The notes: generated from the sequence alone by a model not told the origin. DNA of 64,000 nt from Enterobacter chengduensis (GCF_001984825.2 NZ_CP043318.1:1922001-1986000); one strand, 5' to 3'. Shown: positions 27,560-41,940, counted from the first letter of the stretch. Numbers and translations are program-made.

Positions 27560-27647
27560 TGGCGGTGAGGGGGGGATTCGAACCCCCGATACGTTGCCGT
27601 ATACACACTTTCCAGGCGTGCTCCTTCAGCCACTCGGACACCTCACC
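27560..27647 (-). tRNA. serX: tRNA-Ser (anticodon GGA), copy 2
   Basis: An 88-base tRNA-Ser gene with encoded CCA, identical to the copy at 24445-24532. It lies 232 bases upstream of the divergent ghrA, the place of serX in E. coli, so this is the copy most likely equivalent to serX. Confidence 0.96.
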
Positions 27648-27879
27648 ATATTGTCATCCCGTTGTTGTCGGGACGGGCGCTAATGTAAGGAAAAGCCGAA
27701 CTCCCGTCAACTCACTTTTTCAGTAATTTAGCGCGTTTAGACAAACTTCAGGCAACATGATTCTTAAATGTGCTGAAAGCGTCTTTTTTATCAGCAACAC
27801 AGTCGCGCAATAAATTTGATATGCTGACCCTCCAGTGAAAAAGCAAAATAAATCAGCGCAATAAAAGGCAGGAATAACT

Positions 27880-28818
27880 ATGGATATACTTTTCTATCAC
27901 CCCACGTTCGATACGGCATACTGGATCAAGGCGCTTACGGCGGCATTACCCGGCGCACGCGTTCGCGAGTGGAAGCGTGGCGATAATGAACATGCTGACT
28001 ATGCGCTGGTCTGGCATCCTCCGGTAGAAATGCTCCAGGGCCGCAAGCTGAAGGCTGTTTTTGCCCTGGGCGCAGGCGTGGATTCCATTCTGAGCAAACT
28101 GAAGGCACACCCTGAAATGCTGCCAGAAGAGATCCCCCTTTTCCGCCTGGAAGATACCGGAATGGGCCAGCAAATGCAGGAATATGCCGTGAGCCAGGTG
28201 CTGCACTGGTTCCGCCGCTTTGATGACTATCAGGCCTTTAAACAGCAGGCCCACTGGGAGCCGCTCCCGGATTACCGTCGCGAAGACTTTACTATCGGGA
28301 TCCTCGGTGCAGGCGTGCTGGGCTCAAAAGTGGCTGAAGCACTCGCTCCGTGGGGCTTTCCGCTGCGATGCTGGAGCCGCAGCCGTAAGGACTATCCGGG
28401 CGTAGAAAGCTTTGCCGGAACGGATGAACTTCCGGCGTTTCTTAAAGGCACGCGCGTGCTGATCAACCTGCTGCCAAACACGGCGGAAACGGTAGGGATC
28501 ATCAATGAAGCTCTGCTTAACCAGCTCGTCGACCAAAGCTATCTGATGAACCTGGCGCGTGGGGTGCATCTGGTCGAGTCCGACCTGCTGAAGGCGCTGG
28601 ATAGCGGAAAGCTGAAAGGCGCGATGCTGGATGTCTATAGCCGCGAGCCGCTGCCCGCGGAAAGCCCGCTGTGGACGCATCCGCGCGTGGCGATGACTCC
28701 GCACGTGGCTGCCGTGACGCGTCCGGCAGAGGCGGTGGCGTATATCTCCCATACCATCAGCGAAGTGGAAAAGGGCAACCCGGTCACCGGCCAGGTCGAC
28801 AGACGGCGCGGCTACTGA
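27880..28818 (+). CDS. ghrA: GhrA, glyoxylate/hydroxypyruvate reductase A
   Basis: A 312-residue NADPH-dependent 2-hydroxyacid dehydrogenase that reduces glyoxylate to glycolate and hydroxypyruvate to glycerate. The Rossmann motif [16 protein letters not shown] lies near residue 141; catalytic Arg in [12 protein letters not shown] (about 227), Glu in VYSREPLP (about 256) and His in TPHVAAVT (about 275). Full length and same order as E. coli (serX, ghrA, ycdX). A terminator follows at once. Confidence 0.97.
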   Translation: MDILFYHPTFDTAYWIKALTAALPGARVREWKRGDNEHADYALVWHPPVEMLQGRKLKAVFALGAGVDSILSKLKAHPEMLPEEIPLFRLEDTGMGQQMQEYAVSQVLHWFRRFDDYQAFKQQAHWEPLPDYRREDFTIGILGAGVLGSKVAEALAPWGFPLRCWSRSRKDYPGVESFAGTDELPAFLKGTRVLINLLPNTAETVGIINEALLNQLVDQSYLMNLARGVHLVESDLLKALDSGKLKGAMLDVYSREPLPAESPLWTHPRVAMTPHVAAVTRPAEAVAYISHTISEVEKGNPVTGQVDRRRGY

Positions 28819-28819
28819 G

Positions 28820-28848
28820 AGAAACCCGGCGTTCGCCGGGTTTTTGCT
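28820..28848 (+). terminator. Terminator after ghrA
   Basis: AACCCGGCG-TT-CGCCGGGTT followed by TTTGC. Confidence 0.8.
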
Positions 28849-28902
28849 AATATTCGCCGCTGATAACTGCTATCCTTTGGAAAAACCGCAGAGGAGAGAG
28901 AG

Positions 28903-29640
28903 ATGTATCCCGTTGACCTGCATATGCACACCGTCGCCAGCACCCACGCGTATAGCAACCTCCATGATTATATCGCCCAGGCAAAGCTGAAGGGCATTAA
29001 GCTTTTCGCTATCACCGATCATGGCCCGGACATGGCGGATGCGCCGCACTACTGGCATTTTGTGAATATGCGTATCTGGCCACGTCTGGTGGACGGCATT
29101 GGGATACTGCGCGGCATTGAGGCAAACATCAAAAATACCGACGGTGAGATCGACTGCACCGGCCCGATGCTGACGTCGCTCGACCTTATCCTCGCCGGTT
29201 TCCATGAGCCGGTTTTCCCCCCGCAGGATAAAGAGACCAACACCGCGGCGATGATTGCCACCATTGCCAGCGGCAATGTGCACATTATCAGCCATCCAGG
29301 TAACCCGAAGTACCCCATTGATATTCAGGCCGTCGCGCAGGCGGCAGCGAAGCACCGCGTGGCGCTCGAGATCAACAACTCCTCCTTCGTTCACTCGCGC
29401 AAGGGCAGTGAAGCTAACTGTCGTGAGGTGGCCGCTGCCGTGCGTGATGCCGGCGGCATGGTGGCGCTGGGCTCCGATTCGCATACCGCGTTTACGCTGG
29501 GTGATTTCAGCGAGTGCCTTAAGGTGCTGAATGATGTCAACTTCCCGGAAGGGCAAATCCTCAACGTCACCCCACGCCGCATGCTCGATTTCCTCGAGTC
29601 GCGCGGCATGGAGCCGATTGACGAATTTGCCAGTCTTTAA
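28903..29640 (+). CDS. ycdX: YcdX, PHP-domain phosphatase
   Basis: A 245-residue PHP-family metallophosphatase with a trinuclear zinc site. Metal-binding motifs include [11 protein letters not shown] at the N-terminus (His 7 and His 9), AITDHGPD near residue 40, HIISHPGNP near residue 130 and GSDSHTAF near residue 192. In E. coli it is linked to swarming motility together with YcdY. The ribosome site GAGGAGAGAG is strong. It is followed by ycdY after 21 bases. Confidence 0.96.
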   Translation: MYPVDLHMHTVASTHAYSNLHDYIAQAKLKGIKLFAITDHGPDMADAPHYWHFVNMRIWPRLVDGIGILRGIEANIKNTDGEIDCTGPMLTSLDLILAGFHEPVFPPQDKETNTAAMIATIASGNVHIISHPGNPKYPIDIQAVAQAAAKHRVALEINNSSFVHSRKGSEANCREVAAAVRDAGGMVALGSDSHTAFTLGDFSECLKVLNDVNFPEGQILNVTPRRMLDFLESRGMEPIDEFASL

Positions 29641-29661
29641 TTGTGTAATGGAATAATAAAA

Positions 29662-30216
29662 ATGAACGAGTTCTCCATCCTTTGTCGCGTGCTGGGTACG
29701 CTCTATTATCGCCAGCCGCAGGACCCGCTGCTGGTTCCGCTTTTTACGTTAATTCGTGAAGGCAAACTGGCGCAGAACTGGCCGCTGGAACAGGATGATT
29801 TACTGGAACGTCTGCAAAAAAGCTGCGATATGCAGCAGATCGCGACGGACTACAATGCGCTGTTCGTCGGCGATGAGTGCCGCGTTTCGCCATACCGTTC
29901 CGCCTGGCAGGAAGGGGCGACGGAAGCGGAAGTGCGTGCATTCCTTTCCTCGCGCGGTATGCCGCTGAGCGATACGCCAGCCGATCATATCGGTACGCTG
30001 CTGCTGGCTGCCTCCTGGATCGAAGACAACGCCGGGGATGATGAGAACGAAGCCATCGAAACCCTGTTCGAAACGTATCTGCTGCCGTGGGTGGGAACAT
30101 TCCTGGGTAAAGTAGAAGCGCATGCCGCCTCGCCATTCTGGAGGACGCTGGCACCGCTCACCCGCGACGCGATCGCGGCGATGTGGGATGAGCTGGAAGA
30201 AGAGAGTGAAGAGTGA
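29662..30216 (+). CDS. ycdY: YcdY, TorD-family chaperone of YcdX
   Basis: A 184-residue TorD/DmsD-like redox-enzyme maturation chaperone. The start at 29662 (MNEFSILCRVLGTLYY) matches E. coli YcdY; the longer reading begins inside the ycdX-ycdY gap. The TorD hallmark YNALFVGDECRVSPYRSAW lies near residue 68 and the PADHIGTLLLAASWIED block near residue 108. Known to help insert zinc into YcdX. Acidic C-terminus. Confidence 0.95.
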   Translation: MNEFSILCRVLGTLYYRQPQDPLLVPLFTLIREGKLAQNWPLEQDDLLERLQKSCDMQQIATDYNALFVGDECRVSPYRSAWQEGATEAEVRAFLSSRGMPLSDTPADHIGTLLLAASWIEDNAGDDENEAIETLFETYLLPWVGTFLGKVEAHAASPFWRTLAPLTRDAIAAMWDELEEESEE

Positions 30217-30312
30217 TTTAAATCACACAAATTCTGCAACTCAACATTTCAATTTGCACATAATGTGCTTCTGATCGCATTTCTATGGTGCGCTTCTGCT
30301 AAGATGCGCGCC

Positions 30313-30795
30313 ATGAACATATTACTTTCTATCGCAATAACGACGGGCATTCTCTCCGGACTCTGGGGATGGGTGGCCGTGTCTCTCGGATTGCTCAGCT
30401 GGGCCGGATTCCTTGGCTGTACGGCCTATTTCGCCTGCCCGCAGGGGGGCGTCAAAGGGCTCTTCATCTCAGGCTGCACGCTGATGAGCGGGGTTATCTG
30501 GGCGCTGGTCATCATGAAAGGCAGCGCGCTGGCGCCGCATCTGGAGATGCTGGGATACATCATGACGGGCGTGGTTGCCTTCCTGATGTGCATCCAGGCT
30601 AAGCATCTGCTGCTGTCGTTTGTGCCGGGAACCTTTATGGGGGCGTGCGCGACCTTTGCGGGGCAGGGTGACTGGAAGCTGGTGGTCCCCTCCCTGGCGC
30701 TGGGGTTGCTGTTTGGCTATGCCATGAAAAACAGCGGTCTTTGGCTGGCGTCGCGGCGGGAGAAAGCGCAAAACGTCACGGCCGTGAGTGAATAA
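30313..30795 (+). CDS. ycdZ: YcdZ, DUF1097 inner-membrane protein
   Basis: A 160-residue membrane protein with five to six hydrophobic segments, starting MNILLSIAITTGILSG as in E. coli YcdZ. A GCGCGCC stretch upstream has no clear ribosome site, but conservation starts exactly at this ATG. The function is unknown. It shares a terminator with the convergent csgG gene. Confidence 0.93.
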   Translation: MNILLSIAITTGILSGLWGWVAVSLGLLSWAGFLGCTAYFACPQGGVKGLFISGCTLMSGVIWALVIMKGSALAPHLEMLGYIMTGVVAFLMCIQAKHLLLSFVPGTFMGACATFAGQGDWKLVVPSLALGLLFGYAMKNSGLWLASRREKAQNVTAVSE

Positions 30796-30830
30796 AAAAG
30801 GCGAGATAATCATCTCGCCTTTTTTACGCG
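30794..30830. terminator. Bidirectional terminator between ycdZ and csgG
   Basis: AAAAAAGGCGAGAT-AATC-ATCTCGCCTTTTTT is a perfect stem with A and T tracts on each side, suiting both convergent genes. Confidence 0.9.
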
Positions 30831-30837
30831 CTTCCCG

Positions 30838-31671
30838 TCAGGATTCCGGAGGTACTGACATATCGCGGTATTTCACCAGGATCGGATTCTGCACGTCCGC
30901 TTTGTTTTGCAGATCCCACAGCCCGCGGTCAATACCGTCGTTGATTAAGAAGATCACGCCGGTTTCAATGGCTGACATCAAACACATCATGACCGGCTCG
31001 TTAGAGGTGTAGCCAATTTCACCCTCCAGCAAACGCTGGTAATCGATGAAGCGGAATACCCCCGCCTGGACTTCATAAGACAGGATGGTTTTACTGGTGT
31101 TCACCGAAGAGAGCACTTCGCCGGTGCTGACGTTGACCACGCGCAGGTTAACCGCGATTTGGTCGAGCTGGTACTGGGTATCCGCACCAATACCGAAGTA
31201 CCGCGCGCCCACACCCCCCGATTTAACGTTACTTTCGTAACCAATTATCGACCCTTCAATCATCACGTTCGCCGCCGCCAGAGATTGCAGAGGCGTACGG
31301 TTGTTGTCCGCGACGGTGCCATTTTCCTGTGCGGCACGAATAATTTTGCGCTCATTCAACAGGTTCTGCAGCCCCTGACGCTCAAGGGGAATAAACCAGT
31401 GTGAATCCTTAAGCGCGGTAACCAGCATCGCGGTGGCGCTTTGCGGCACGGCCGTGGAGAAGTTACTTGCCGGGTAAGGTTTAAATTGCCCGGTTTCATC
31501 CTGAATATTGTACACGGAGACAAATATTTTCCCCGTAGGAGAAGGTAAATGCGTTAAATCACGATAACTTTGGGCCCGAGGCATTAATGTCGGTTTTGCA
31601 GCTTCTTTGGGTGGAGCAGTTAAACAACCGCTCAATAAGCACACTGCAACAAATATCAGGAAGCGCTGCAT
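30838..31671 (-). CDS. csgG: CsgG, curli secretion channel lipoprotein
   Basis: A 277-residue outer-membrane lipoprotein that forms the nonameric pore for CsgA and CsgB. The signal MQRFLIFVAVCLLSGC ends in a lipobox (LSGC, Cys16). The conserved YNIQDETGQFKPYP constriction-loop region lies near residue 72 and the C-terminal EPVMMCLMSAIETGVIFLINDG block near 233. Last gene of the csgDEFG operon. Full length. Confidence 0.98.
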   Translation of the reverse strand: MQRFLIFVAVCLLSGCLTAPPKEAAKPTLMPRAQSYRDLTHLPSPTGKIFVSVYNIQDETGQFKPYPASNFSTAVPQSATAMLVTALKDSHWFIPLERQGLQNLLNERKIIRAAQENGTVADNNRTPLQSLAAANVMIEGSIIGYESNVKSGGVGARYFGIGADTQYQLDQIAVNLRVVNVSTGEVLSSVNTSKTILSYEVQAGVFRFIDYQRLLEGEIGYTSNEPVMMCLMSAIETGVIFLINDGIDRGLWDLQNKADVQNPILVKYRDMSVPPES

Positions 31672-31697
31672 GATTGTTGTCCTTATTTCGTTGTTGT

Positions 31698-32111
31698 TTA
31701 GAAGTTAGTTGAATCGTTTTGTAGACCGGAAACCTGAATGGTTGAGACTTTCCCGGTTTTACGATCGGTCACGTTCAGCTGAAGCTGTCCGTCCCGGTTG
31801 GCGATATCAACAATAAAGTCGTTGGTCACCATTCGGCCGGGTTTACCGGTATTAATATTGGTGAGCAAACCGCCTAAAATCTGCGACTGGATAGCCTGGG
31901 TGAAGTTGTCCAGTGCGGAGGGGGTATCCACGCTATAATCCTTGTAGCTTGGGTCCTTATAGGAGTTTTGCGCCTGAGCCTCATTCAGCAGAAACGCGCC
32001 GTTGTTAGGGTTACCCCCGAAGTTAGGGTTACGGAACTGAAACGTCATATTTCCGGCCCAGCTTATCGGTGTGATCAGCATTATTGAAACAACTGCATAT
32101 GCAATACGCAT
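31698..32111 (-). CDS. csgF: CsgF, curli assembly factor
   Basis: A 137-residue secreted protein with a signal peptide ending SWAGNM (cleavage after Ala near residue 19). The mature N-terminus [19 protein letters not shown] is the segment that plugs the CsgG pore. The rest helps anchor the CsgB nucleator at the surface. Between csgE and csgG in the operon. Confidence 0.97.
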   Translation of the reverse strand: MRIAYAVVSIMLITPISWAGNMTFQFRNPNFGGNPNNGAFLLNEAQAQNSYKDPSYKDYSVDTPSALDNFTQAIQSQILGGLLTNINTGKPGRMVTNDFIVDIANRDGQLQLNVTDRKTGKVSTIQVSGLQNDSTNF

Positions 32112-32134
32112 GACAGCCTCCAGATATCGGTTCG

Positions 32135-32524
32135 CTAGAACTCGTCTTTTGCTAAATCGCGGGTGCTTAATAGCGCTTTATCTATTTGCAGGCGATTAAT
32201 AGCGTCTTCGGATTGTGCCAGTGCCAGGGCTACGTTTTTATCGAAGTCGAGTTTGGTCGGAAATAAAAACGTTTGATATATAACGTCCTGATTAGCCGTT
32301 ATCGTTATCCAACTTCCCCATCGTGCACTGGGCCGCTCGTTGATTGTTATATTACCCGTATAGGTACTGTCCCATTTGTCGCTGAAGGCACGGTAAAAGC
32401 TGTGCCCGATCGACGAGACGGTGTGGTCTGTTAACAATCCGGGAACTTCGACCTCGACGGCCTTCAGATTCCCAGCAGCGAGCAGGAAACCCGCTGCGGC
32501 GATCCAACTCAACGTGCGCTTCAT
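32135..32524 (-). CDS. csgE: CsgE, periplasmic curli adaptor
   Basis: A 129-residue periplasmic protein with a signal peptide (to about residue 22, [13 protein letters not shown]). It caps CsgG from the periplasmic side and gives substrate specificity. The central [36 protein letters not shown] region is close to E. coli CsgE. Four bases separate its start from the csgD stop. Confidence 0.97.
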   Translation of the reverse strand: MKRTLSWIAAAGFLLAAGNLKAVEVEVPGLLTDHTVSSIGHSFYRAFSDKWDSTYTGNITINERPSARWGSWITITANQDVIYQTFLFPTKLDFDKNVALALAQSEDAINRLQIDKALLSTRDLAKDEF

Positions 32525-32528
32525 GTGA

Positions 32529-33179
32529 TTAACGCCTGAGGTTATCGTTTGCCCACGAAACCGCCTGAGTTCGGTTTTTCACAGCTATCTTCTTGAAAAG
32601 ATTATAAAGGTGCGTCTTTACCGTATTTTCGCTGATAAATAACGAACGGGCGATTTCAATATTTGAAGCACCAATGCGTAGCTTATTCAGGATCTCTTTC
32701 TCACGGTGCGTGAGCAGTGCTGACTCTGAACTGTTATAGCGATAATTTCCGGAGTGCGTGATGAGATAGCTGGCAAGCTTTTGCGAGAAATAACACTCTC
32801 CGCGCAATATACCCTGCAGGCCCTCAACAACCCGGTCTTCTTCTTCCGTGACGTAGAATACGCCATTGATATGCGGCCAGCTTTCAATATCTCTAAAAGG
32901 ATACTCATCAGGGGTGTTCAATAATAGCACGCGGATATTATTGTTTTTCCTGCTTAAAATATCTTGCCAGTAATGGATAAGCTTTTTATCAGCTTCCATC
33001 ATATCGAACAGAATGATGCTGCCAGGTGCAATATCATCAAAAGAACGTTGAATATTATGCAATTTCCCGTTCAGTGATAAAGATTGCTTTAAATGTTGTA
33101 ATAACGCTGTCGCTTGCAAAGAAGGTTTTGTGATCAACAGTAATGTATGACCATGTAAACTATGGACTTCATTATACAT
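32529..33179 (-). CDS. csgD: CsgD, master biofilm regulator
   Basis: A 216-residue LuxR/FixJ-type regulator that turns on csgBAC and cellulose-related genes. The start at 33179 ([14 protein letters not shown]) matches E. coli; the longer frame runs into the promoter. N-terminal atypical receiver domain (1-140) and C-terminal LuxR helix-turn-helix (about 150-210; [43 protein letters not shown]). First gene of csgDEFG. In E. coli its expression rises with c-di-GMP; note the two EAL proteins encoded in the element 15 kb away. Confidence 0.98.
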   Translation of the reverse strand: MYNEVHSLHGHTLLLITKPSLQATALLQHLKQSLSLNGKLHNIQRSFDDIAPGSIILFDMMEADKKLIHYWQDILSRKNNNIRVLLLNTPDEYPFRDIESWPHINGVFYVTEEEDRVVEGLQGILRGECYFSQKLASYLITHSGNYRYNSSESALLTHREKEILNKLRIGASNIEIARSLFISENTVKTHLYNLFKKIAVKNRTQAVSWANDNLRR

Positions 33180-33944
33180 GATGAAACCCCACTTTTTTTT
33201 TGGCACCTGGCAGCTGGCCTCCTTTTTAACCGAGGCCCCCAGAAGTACTGACAGATGTTGCACTGCTGTGTGTAGAATCAGACCATAACCTCCACAGGGA
33301 GGTAAATATAAAACCAATTTCGTACATCTAATTTCAATCTAGCTTTTACGAAGTTTAAATCAAGTGTTAAACGTGTAACAGAATGTAAAAATCAATATTA
33401 ATTTGTGAAAATTGATTGTATGGAATGATAGAAATTGATGCGAAAGTTGTACACTCTAATACAACTGCACAGATTTTAAAAATCATACAAATATTTTTAT
33501 CTGCATGATTTTAATGTTTATTTATTATTTTTTTACAAGGTTGATTCAGTATGAGTTGCCGATTATTTCTAAGTCCAAAATTGAGTGGCTGCCTGCCTTA
33601 AGAAAACGGGCTTGGTGTCACGCTTGAGAAAAAACCCTCTTCTGCCGCTACGTTTAAACAACGCGGAAGGAAGCATGGACAGCCTTCGTCTCGTTGTACA
33701 ACCCCACGGTTCGCGATCTGCAATAAAAAATATAAGCTGGCCTGATTAAAGTGATTTTTGATGAAAAATACGACTTTGTGGTGAGCCGATAAATAAAAAT
33801 AAGGCGCGCGGGTGAGATATTTAAAATGTTTCAGCGGACATACTCTTCACCGTAACGACGCGTTAACACAATACGAAACGTTTTTACAAGTAACACGGTT
33901 GTACGGTTATGGCGTGATTCAATAACCAGGTCCAGGGTGACAAC
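33180..33944. promoter_or_regulatory. csgD-csgB divergent control region
   Basis: A 765-base AT-rich intergenic region, nearly the size of the E. coli csgD-csgB region, known there to bind many regulators (OmpR, CRP, IHF, H-NS, CsgD). It includes the long 5' leader of csgD (33180-33330), with a purine/pyrimidine-rich stretch CCTCCACAGGGAGG near 33289-33302 that can fold. No gene is seen. Individual operators were not assigned. Confidence 0.7.
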
Positions 33945-34400
33945 ATGAAATACACATCGTTATTTATGGTGTTAACATTACTGGGTGCGCCTGGATTTGT
34001 AACCGCAGCGAATTCAGATTTAGCCAATGCTGAATATAACTTTGCGGTGAACGAATTAAGTCTTTCATCATTAAATCAGGCAGCCATTATTGGTCAACAG
34101 GGAGTTTTCAATAACGCTCAGGTTCGCCAGGAAGGTTCAAAACTTCTATCCATTGTTTCCCAGGATGGGGCAGGAAACAGAGCGAGAGTTGATCAATCAG
34201 GGAGTTACAATATTGCCTGGATCGCTCAGAGCGGTAACGGGAATGATGCAGGTATTACGCAAGATGGATACGGTAATAGCGCGAAAATTATCCAGCAAGG
34301 GTCGGGTAATAGAGCAAATATTACGCAGTACGGTACGCAGAAAACCGCAGTTGTAGTGCAGAAACAGTCGCAAATGGCGATTAACGTTATTCAACATTAA
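33945..34400 (+). CDS. csgB: CsgB, curli nucleator
   Basis: A 151-residue secreted amyloid protein. A signal peptide runs to about residue 21 (GFVTAANSD). Five imperfect 22-residue curlin repeats follow, each with the pattern of alternating hydrophobic residues, QxGxxN and Q; the last repeat (TAVVVQKQSQMAINVIQH) is less regular, as in E. coli CsgB. It nucleates CsgA polymerisation at the cell surface. Operon csgBAC. Confidence 0.97.
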   Translation: MKYTSLFMVLTLLGAPGFVTAANSDLANAEYNFAVNELSLSSLNQAAIIGQQGVFNNAQVRQEGSKLLSIVSQDGAGNRARVDQSGSYNIAWIAQSGNGNDAGITQDGYGNSAKIIQQGSGNRANITQYGTQKTAVVVQKQSQMAINVIQH

Positions 34401-34441
34401 TGCTTTCGCGACGACTTTAATCAATCCGACGGGGGTTTACC

Positions 34442-34894
34442 ATGAAATTTTTCAAAGTGGCAGCGCTTGCAGCAATCGTAGTTTCTGGTAGTGCTATGGC
34501 TGGTATGATTAATCAAGGCGGCTGGGGTGATGATCATGGTCATGGTGGTTACGGTGGCCCAAATTCAACCCTGAATATTTATCAGAACGGTGGCGGTAAC
34601 TCTGCGGTAGCCCTGCAGACAGATGCCAGAAATTCCGTCCTGAATATTAGCCAGACCGGTGGCGGTAACGGCGCCGACGTTGGTCAGGGTTCTGATGACA
34701 GTAAAATTAACCTGAGCCAGAACGGTTTCGGCAACAGTGCAACTCTTGATCAGTGGAACAGTAAAAATTCCAAAATGAACGTTAGCCAGTCCGGCGGCTT
34801 TAACGGTGCCCTCGTAGACCAGACTGCTTCGAACTCGACTGTTAACGTTACCCAGATTGGTTTCGGTAACCACGCGACAGCCCATCAGTACTGA
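34442..34894 (+). CDS. csgA: CsgA, major curli subunit
   Basis: A 150-residue amyloid subunit. Signal peptide (MKFFKVAALAAIVVSGSAMA), then a 22-residue N-terminal secretion signal rich in Gly and His (GDDHGHGGYGG), then five SxxxxxQxGxxNxAxxxQ repeats starting at STLNIYQNGGGNSA. All repeats keep the stacking Gln and Asn. Starts 42 bases after csgB and is followed by a strong terminator. Confidence 0.98.
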   Translation: MKFFKVAALAAIVVSGSAMAGMINQGGWGDDHGHGGYGGPNSTLNIYQNGGGNSAVALQTDARNSVLNISQTGGGNGADVGQGSDDSKINLSQNGFGNSATLDQWNSKNSKMNVSQSGGFNGALVDQTASNSTVNVTQIGFGNHATAHQY

Positions 34895-34908
34895 TACTGA
34901 AATCTGTG

Positions 34909-34941
34909 CTACAAAAAACAGGGCTGATGCCCTGTTTTTTT
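34909..34941 (+). terminator. Terminator between csgA and csgC
   Basis: AAAACAGGGC-TGAT-GCCCTGTTTTTTTT directly after csgA; it probably keeps csgC expression lower than csgA. Confidence 0.85.
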
Positions 34942-34954
34942 TCGGGAGTTCATC

Positions 34955-35287
34955 ATGAATACCTTAATTCTCCTTGCCGCCCTGTCGAGCCAGATAACCT
35001 TCAAAACGTCGCAGCAGGAAAATATGACCACCATCATTCCGCAGGTCACTCTGGCACAATCGTGTGATTGTCAGGTTCAGATCGTTTCTGTGCGTGAAGG
35101 GCAGGGGGGACAAAGTTCTTCCAGACAGCAAAACACGCTTTTTATTCCCGCTAATCAGACGATTGATTTAATGCGCCTGAGTTTAAATATAAGCGCGGGT
35201 GACACGGTAAGCATCGTTGTCACCGTTACAGACGGTAAAGCGCTACATTTATCACAGCAGTGGTCGCCAGCGGAACGATCGCTATAA
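34955..35287 (+). CDS. csgC: CsgC, periplasmic curli amyloid inhibitor
   Basis: A 110-residue periplasmic beta-sandwich protein with a short signal peptide (MNTLILLAALSSQ). The CDCQVQIVSVREGQGGQSSSRQ segment holds the conserved CxC pair. It keeps CsgA from forming amyloid in the periplasm. Last gene of csgBAC, with csgA terminator just before it. Confidence 0.93.
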   Translation: MNTLILLAALSSQITFKTSQQENMTTIIPQVTLAQSCDCQVQIVSVREGQGGQSSSRQQNTLFIPANQTIDLMRLSLNISAGDTVSIVVTVTDGKALHLSQQWSPAERSL

Positions 35288-35447
35288 ACATTCATGAAAT
35301 CAATATGTTGCGAATGTGGCGAGGCTGCGCCGTTGGGCTATGCTGATATCAGGGACCTGGTTGTTATGTTCCGTACGTGAAACTTCGTTTGCCATAAATG
35401 AAGCGCGTTTACCCCTCATGGACGATTTTCATTGAGGAGTACTTATA

Positions 35448-35768
35448 ATGAACAACGCATTTGCTCGACTCGCGGCAGGTCTGGGTCTGTTCGTTTCTGC
35501 TTTCAGTATACCGGCCTATTCGGCCACCGTTGTTGACGGTGGCGTGATTCATTTCCGCGGAGCCATTGTCGCAGACCCTTGTGAAGTCACTCCGCAGAAG
35601 CAACAGTTTGCCATGTCATGTCCAATAAATAACCGTATGCAAACGCGTATGGTCAGCTATGAAGAGGCGCTTAACGGGAAAGTGAGCGACTCAAGCCTGG
35701 CGACGCTTAATATGAAATACCTTAATCCTGAAAAAACGCTCGCGGTTGTCGAAATCCAATATCGCTAA
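35448..35768 (+). CDS. ymdA: YmdA, small secreted fimbrial-like protein
   Basis: A 106-residue secreted protein. The signal peptide ends AYSATVV (about residue 26). The mature part begins with the strand pattern GGVIHFRGAIVADPCEVTP, typical of type 1 pilin subunits, and has two Cys residues as in pilins, but it lacks most of the pilin fold. It sits in the place of ymdA between csgC and ymdB. Function unknown. A GAGGAG ribosome site lies just upstream. Confidence 0.82.
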   Translation: MNNAFARLAAGLGLFVSAFSIPAYSATVVDGGVIHFRGAIVADPCEVTPQKQQFAMSCPINNRMQTRMVSYEEALNGKVSDSSLATLNMKYLNPEKTLAVVEIQYR

Positions 35769-35874
35769 TGCGTACTCTCCCGCCCTGCGGTGGAAGAGGA
35801 TTTTTTCTGATAGTTTTTTCTCCCGGTCTCCTCTGCGATACACTTAAGAAAAAGGCGGGTTGCAGAGGGGCTTT

Positions 35875-36417
35875 ATGAAACCGCAAATTGAAATTATTCA
35901 TGGCGATATTACGACAATGCACGTCGACGTTATCGTCAATGCGGCCAATCCATCCCTGATGGGGGGAGGCGGCGTGGACGGGGCTATCCACCGGGCTGCC
36001 GGACCGCAGCTGCTGGAAGCCTGTAAAATTGTCCGGCAACAGCAGGGCGAGTGTCCTCCCGGTCACGCGGTCATTACCCTGGCGGGCAACCTGCCTGCCA
36101 GAGCGGTTATTCATGCCGTAGGGCCCGTCTGGCATGGCGGGGATCGGCACGAAGCGAGTATTCTGGAAGAGGCTTACCGGAACTGTCTGCGACTGGCCGC
36201 CGACAACGGCTATAAAACGATGGCATTCCCGGCCATTAGCACCGGCGTGTATGGTTACCCTAAGGCCGCCGCCGCAACCATCGCCGTCGAAACCGTTTAC
36301 CGCTATTTATCTTTAAAACCGCTGCCAGAGAAGGTCATTTTTGTCTGTTTCGACGACGATACCCTGCATCTTTATCAGCGGCTTTTGACCCAGCGCAGAC
36401 AGGAGCTGGAAAGCTGA
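35875..36417 (+). CDS. ymdB: YmdB, O-acetyl-ADP-ribose deacetylase (macrodomain)
   Basis: A 180-residue macrodomain protein. The start at 35875 ([13 protein letters not shown]) has AGAGG just upstream and matches E. coli; a frame opening five codons earlier is not supported. Hallmarks: [28 protein letters not shown] near residue 20 and [13 protein letters not shown] near residue 118. It removes acetyl groups from O-acetyl-ADP-ribose and in E. coli inhibits RNase III and affects biofilm. Confidence 0.96.
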   Translation: MKPQIEIIHGDITTMHVDVIVNAANPSLMGGGGVDGAIHRAAGPQLLEACKIVRQQQGECPPGHAVITLAGNLPARAVIHAVGPVWHGGDRHEASILEEAYRNCLRLAADNGYKTMAFPAISTGVYGYPKAAAATIAVETVYRYLSLKPLPEKVIFVCFDDDTLHLYQRLLTQRRQELES

Positions 36418-36421
36418 AGCC

Positions 36422-36452
36422 AACGCGGCGCATCGAATGCGCCGCGCTGTTT
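36422..36452. terminator. Stem-loop between ymdB and opgC
   Basis: ACGCGGCGCATT-like arms (AACGCGGCGCAT-CGA-ATGCGCCGCGCT) form a strong stem in the short gap between the convergent genes, acting as a terminator for one or both. Confidence 0.65.
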
Positions 36453-37590
36453 ACGCGGCTTTCGCCGGTGGTTTTCCTGAGAAGAGGAAACGCAGGAGTG
36501 GGATCCGCAGGTGGATTTCGTAAAGGACGATCGCCACGCCCACCACAAACACCAGCCCGGTAAAGAAGCCCAGCGTGTTGGAGGCGATGTGCGGCGTGAT
36601 GTAAGCCCCGAAGAAAAGCGTCAGCGGGTGATGCACCAAATAGATAAACAGTGACGCATTCACGAAGTAGGTCACGCGGCTGGACTTGAAGTTAAGCAGA
36701 CGGTGGCCCAGCGCGAAGACCACGTTCACCATCCACAGGCCCAGCAGCATCGTGATCACGCTTTCCGTTTCATACATCCAGGCGTCGCCGCTGCCGTAGC
36801 GCTGGTTCAGCAGATAGGCCGCGAACGCGAGGGTGGCCCCCAGCGCGCACCACGGTGACGGGGTGATAAACAGCGATTTAAGTTTGGGATAAATAAAGGC
36901 CAGCGCGCCGATTAAAAAGAACGGAATGTAGAACAGCGACTGCATCACGACAAAGTTAAATAATCCGTCGCTCAAAATCGGCGGATAAACGATGAGCAGG
37001 GTCCGTCGCACGGCGGCATAGGCAATCCCCAACAGCAGGAAGAGCACCGACAGTCTACCCATCGTCACGTTAGCGAAGAAGGCGTCGGCTCTCGTGCTTA
37101 GATGGTGGCGCAGGCGGCTGAAAATCAACAGGCTCACCGTGGTGAGCACCACCAGCACCAGCAGGAACCACAGGTGAGACACCAGTTCCCAGACCAGCGT
37201 ATTGTACTTTTCATACGGCGTAAGGTTCGGCCAGTTCTCGGCCTTGCCCTTTACGTATTGCAACATAATGAACTGGGGCAGCGTCAGCAGCGGAATGGCG
37301 GTCAGCATGGGGATCCCCACGCGCTCTACGCGCACTTTCCACCAGCGTTTGAGCGGATATCGCAGAAACAGCATGTAGGAAAAATAGCCGGAAATGACGA
37401 AAAACACCTGCATACGGAAGGCGTGAATAAAGTCATTAAACAGCGTCAGCCACCAGGAGGGCATCGCGCTATTCACGTGCCAGGTGTGACTGGAGTAAAT
37501 CAGTGATATGTGAAAAGGGATCCCCAATAGCATCAGCCATGCCCGGATCGAGTCGAGGAAATATTCACGTTCTGTTGGTGTTGTGCTCAT
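36451..37590 (-). CDS. opgC: OpgC, glucan succinyltransferase
   Basis: A 379-residue inner-membrane acyltransferase-3 family protein with about ten hydrophobic segments. It adds succinyl groups to osmoregulated periplasmic glucans. The family His lies in [18 protein letters not shown] near residue 23, and [19 protein letters not shown] near residue 52. Divergent from opgG, as in E. coli. Confidence 0.95.
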   Translation of the reverse strand: MSTTPTEREYFLDSIRAWLMLLGIPFHISLIYSSHTWHVNSAMPSWWLTLFNDFIHAFRMQVFFVISGYFSYMLFLRYPLKRWWKVRVERVGIPMLTAIPLLTLPQFIMLQYVKGKAENWPNLTPYEKYNTLVWELVSHLWFLLVLVVLTTVSLLIFSRLRHHLSTRADAFFANVTMGRLSVLFLLLGIAYAAVRRTLLIVYPPILSDGLFNFVVMQSLFYIPFFLIGALAFIYPKLKSLFITPSPWCALGATLAFAAYLLNQRYGSGDAWMYETESVITMLLGLWMVNVVFALGHRLLNFKSSRVTYFVNASLFIYLVHHPLTLFFGAYITPHIASNTLGFFTGLVFVVGVAIVLYEIHLRIPLLRFLFSGKPPAKAA

Positions 37591-41930
<4,340 letters not shown>

Positions 41931-41940
<10 letters not shown>

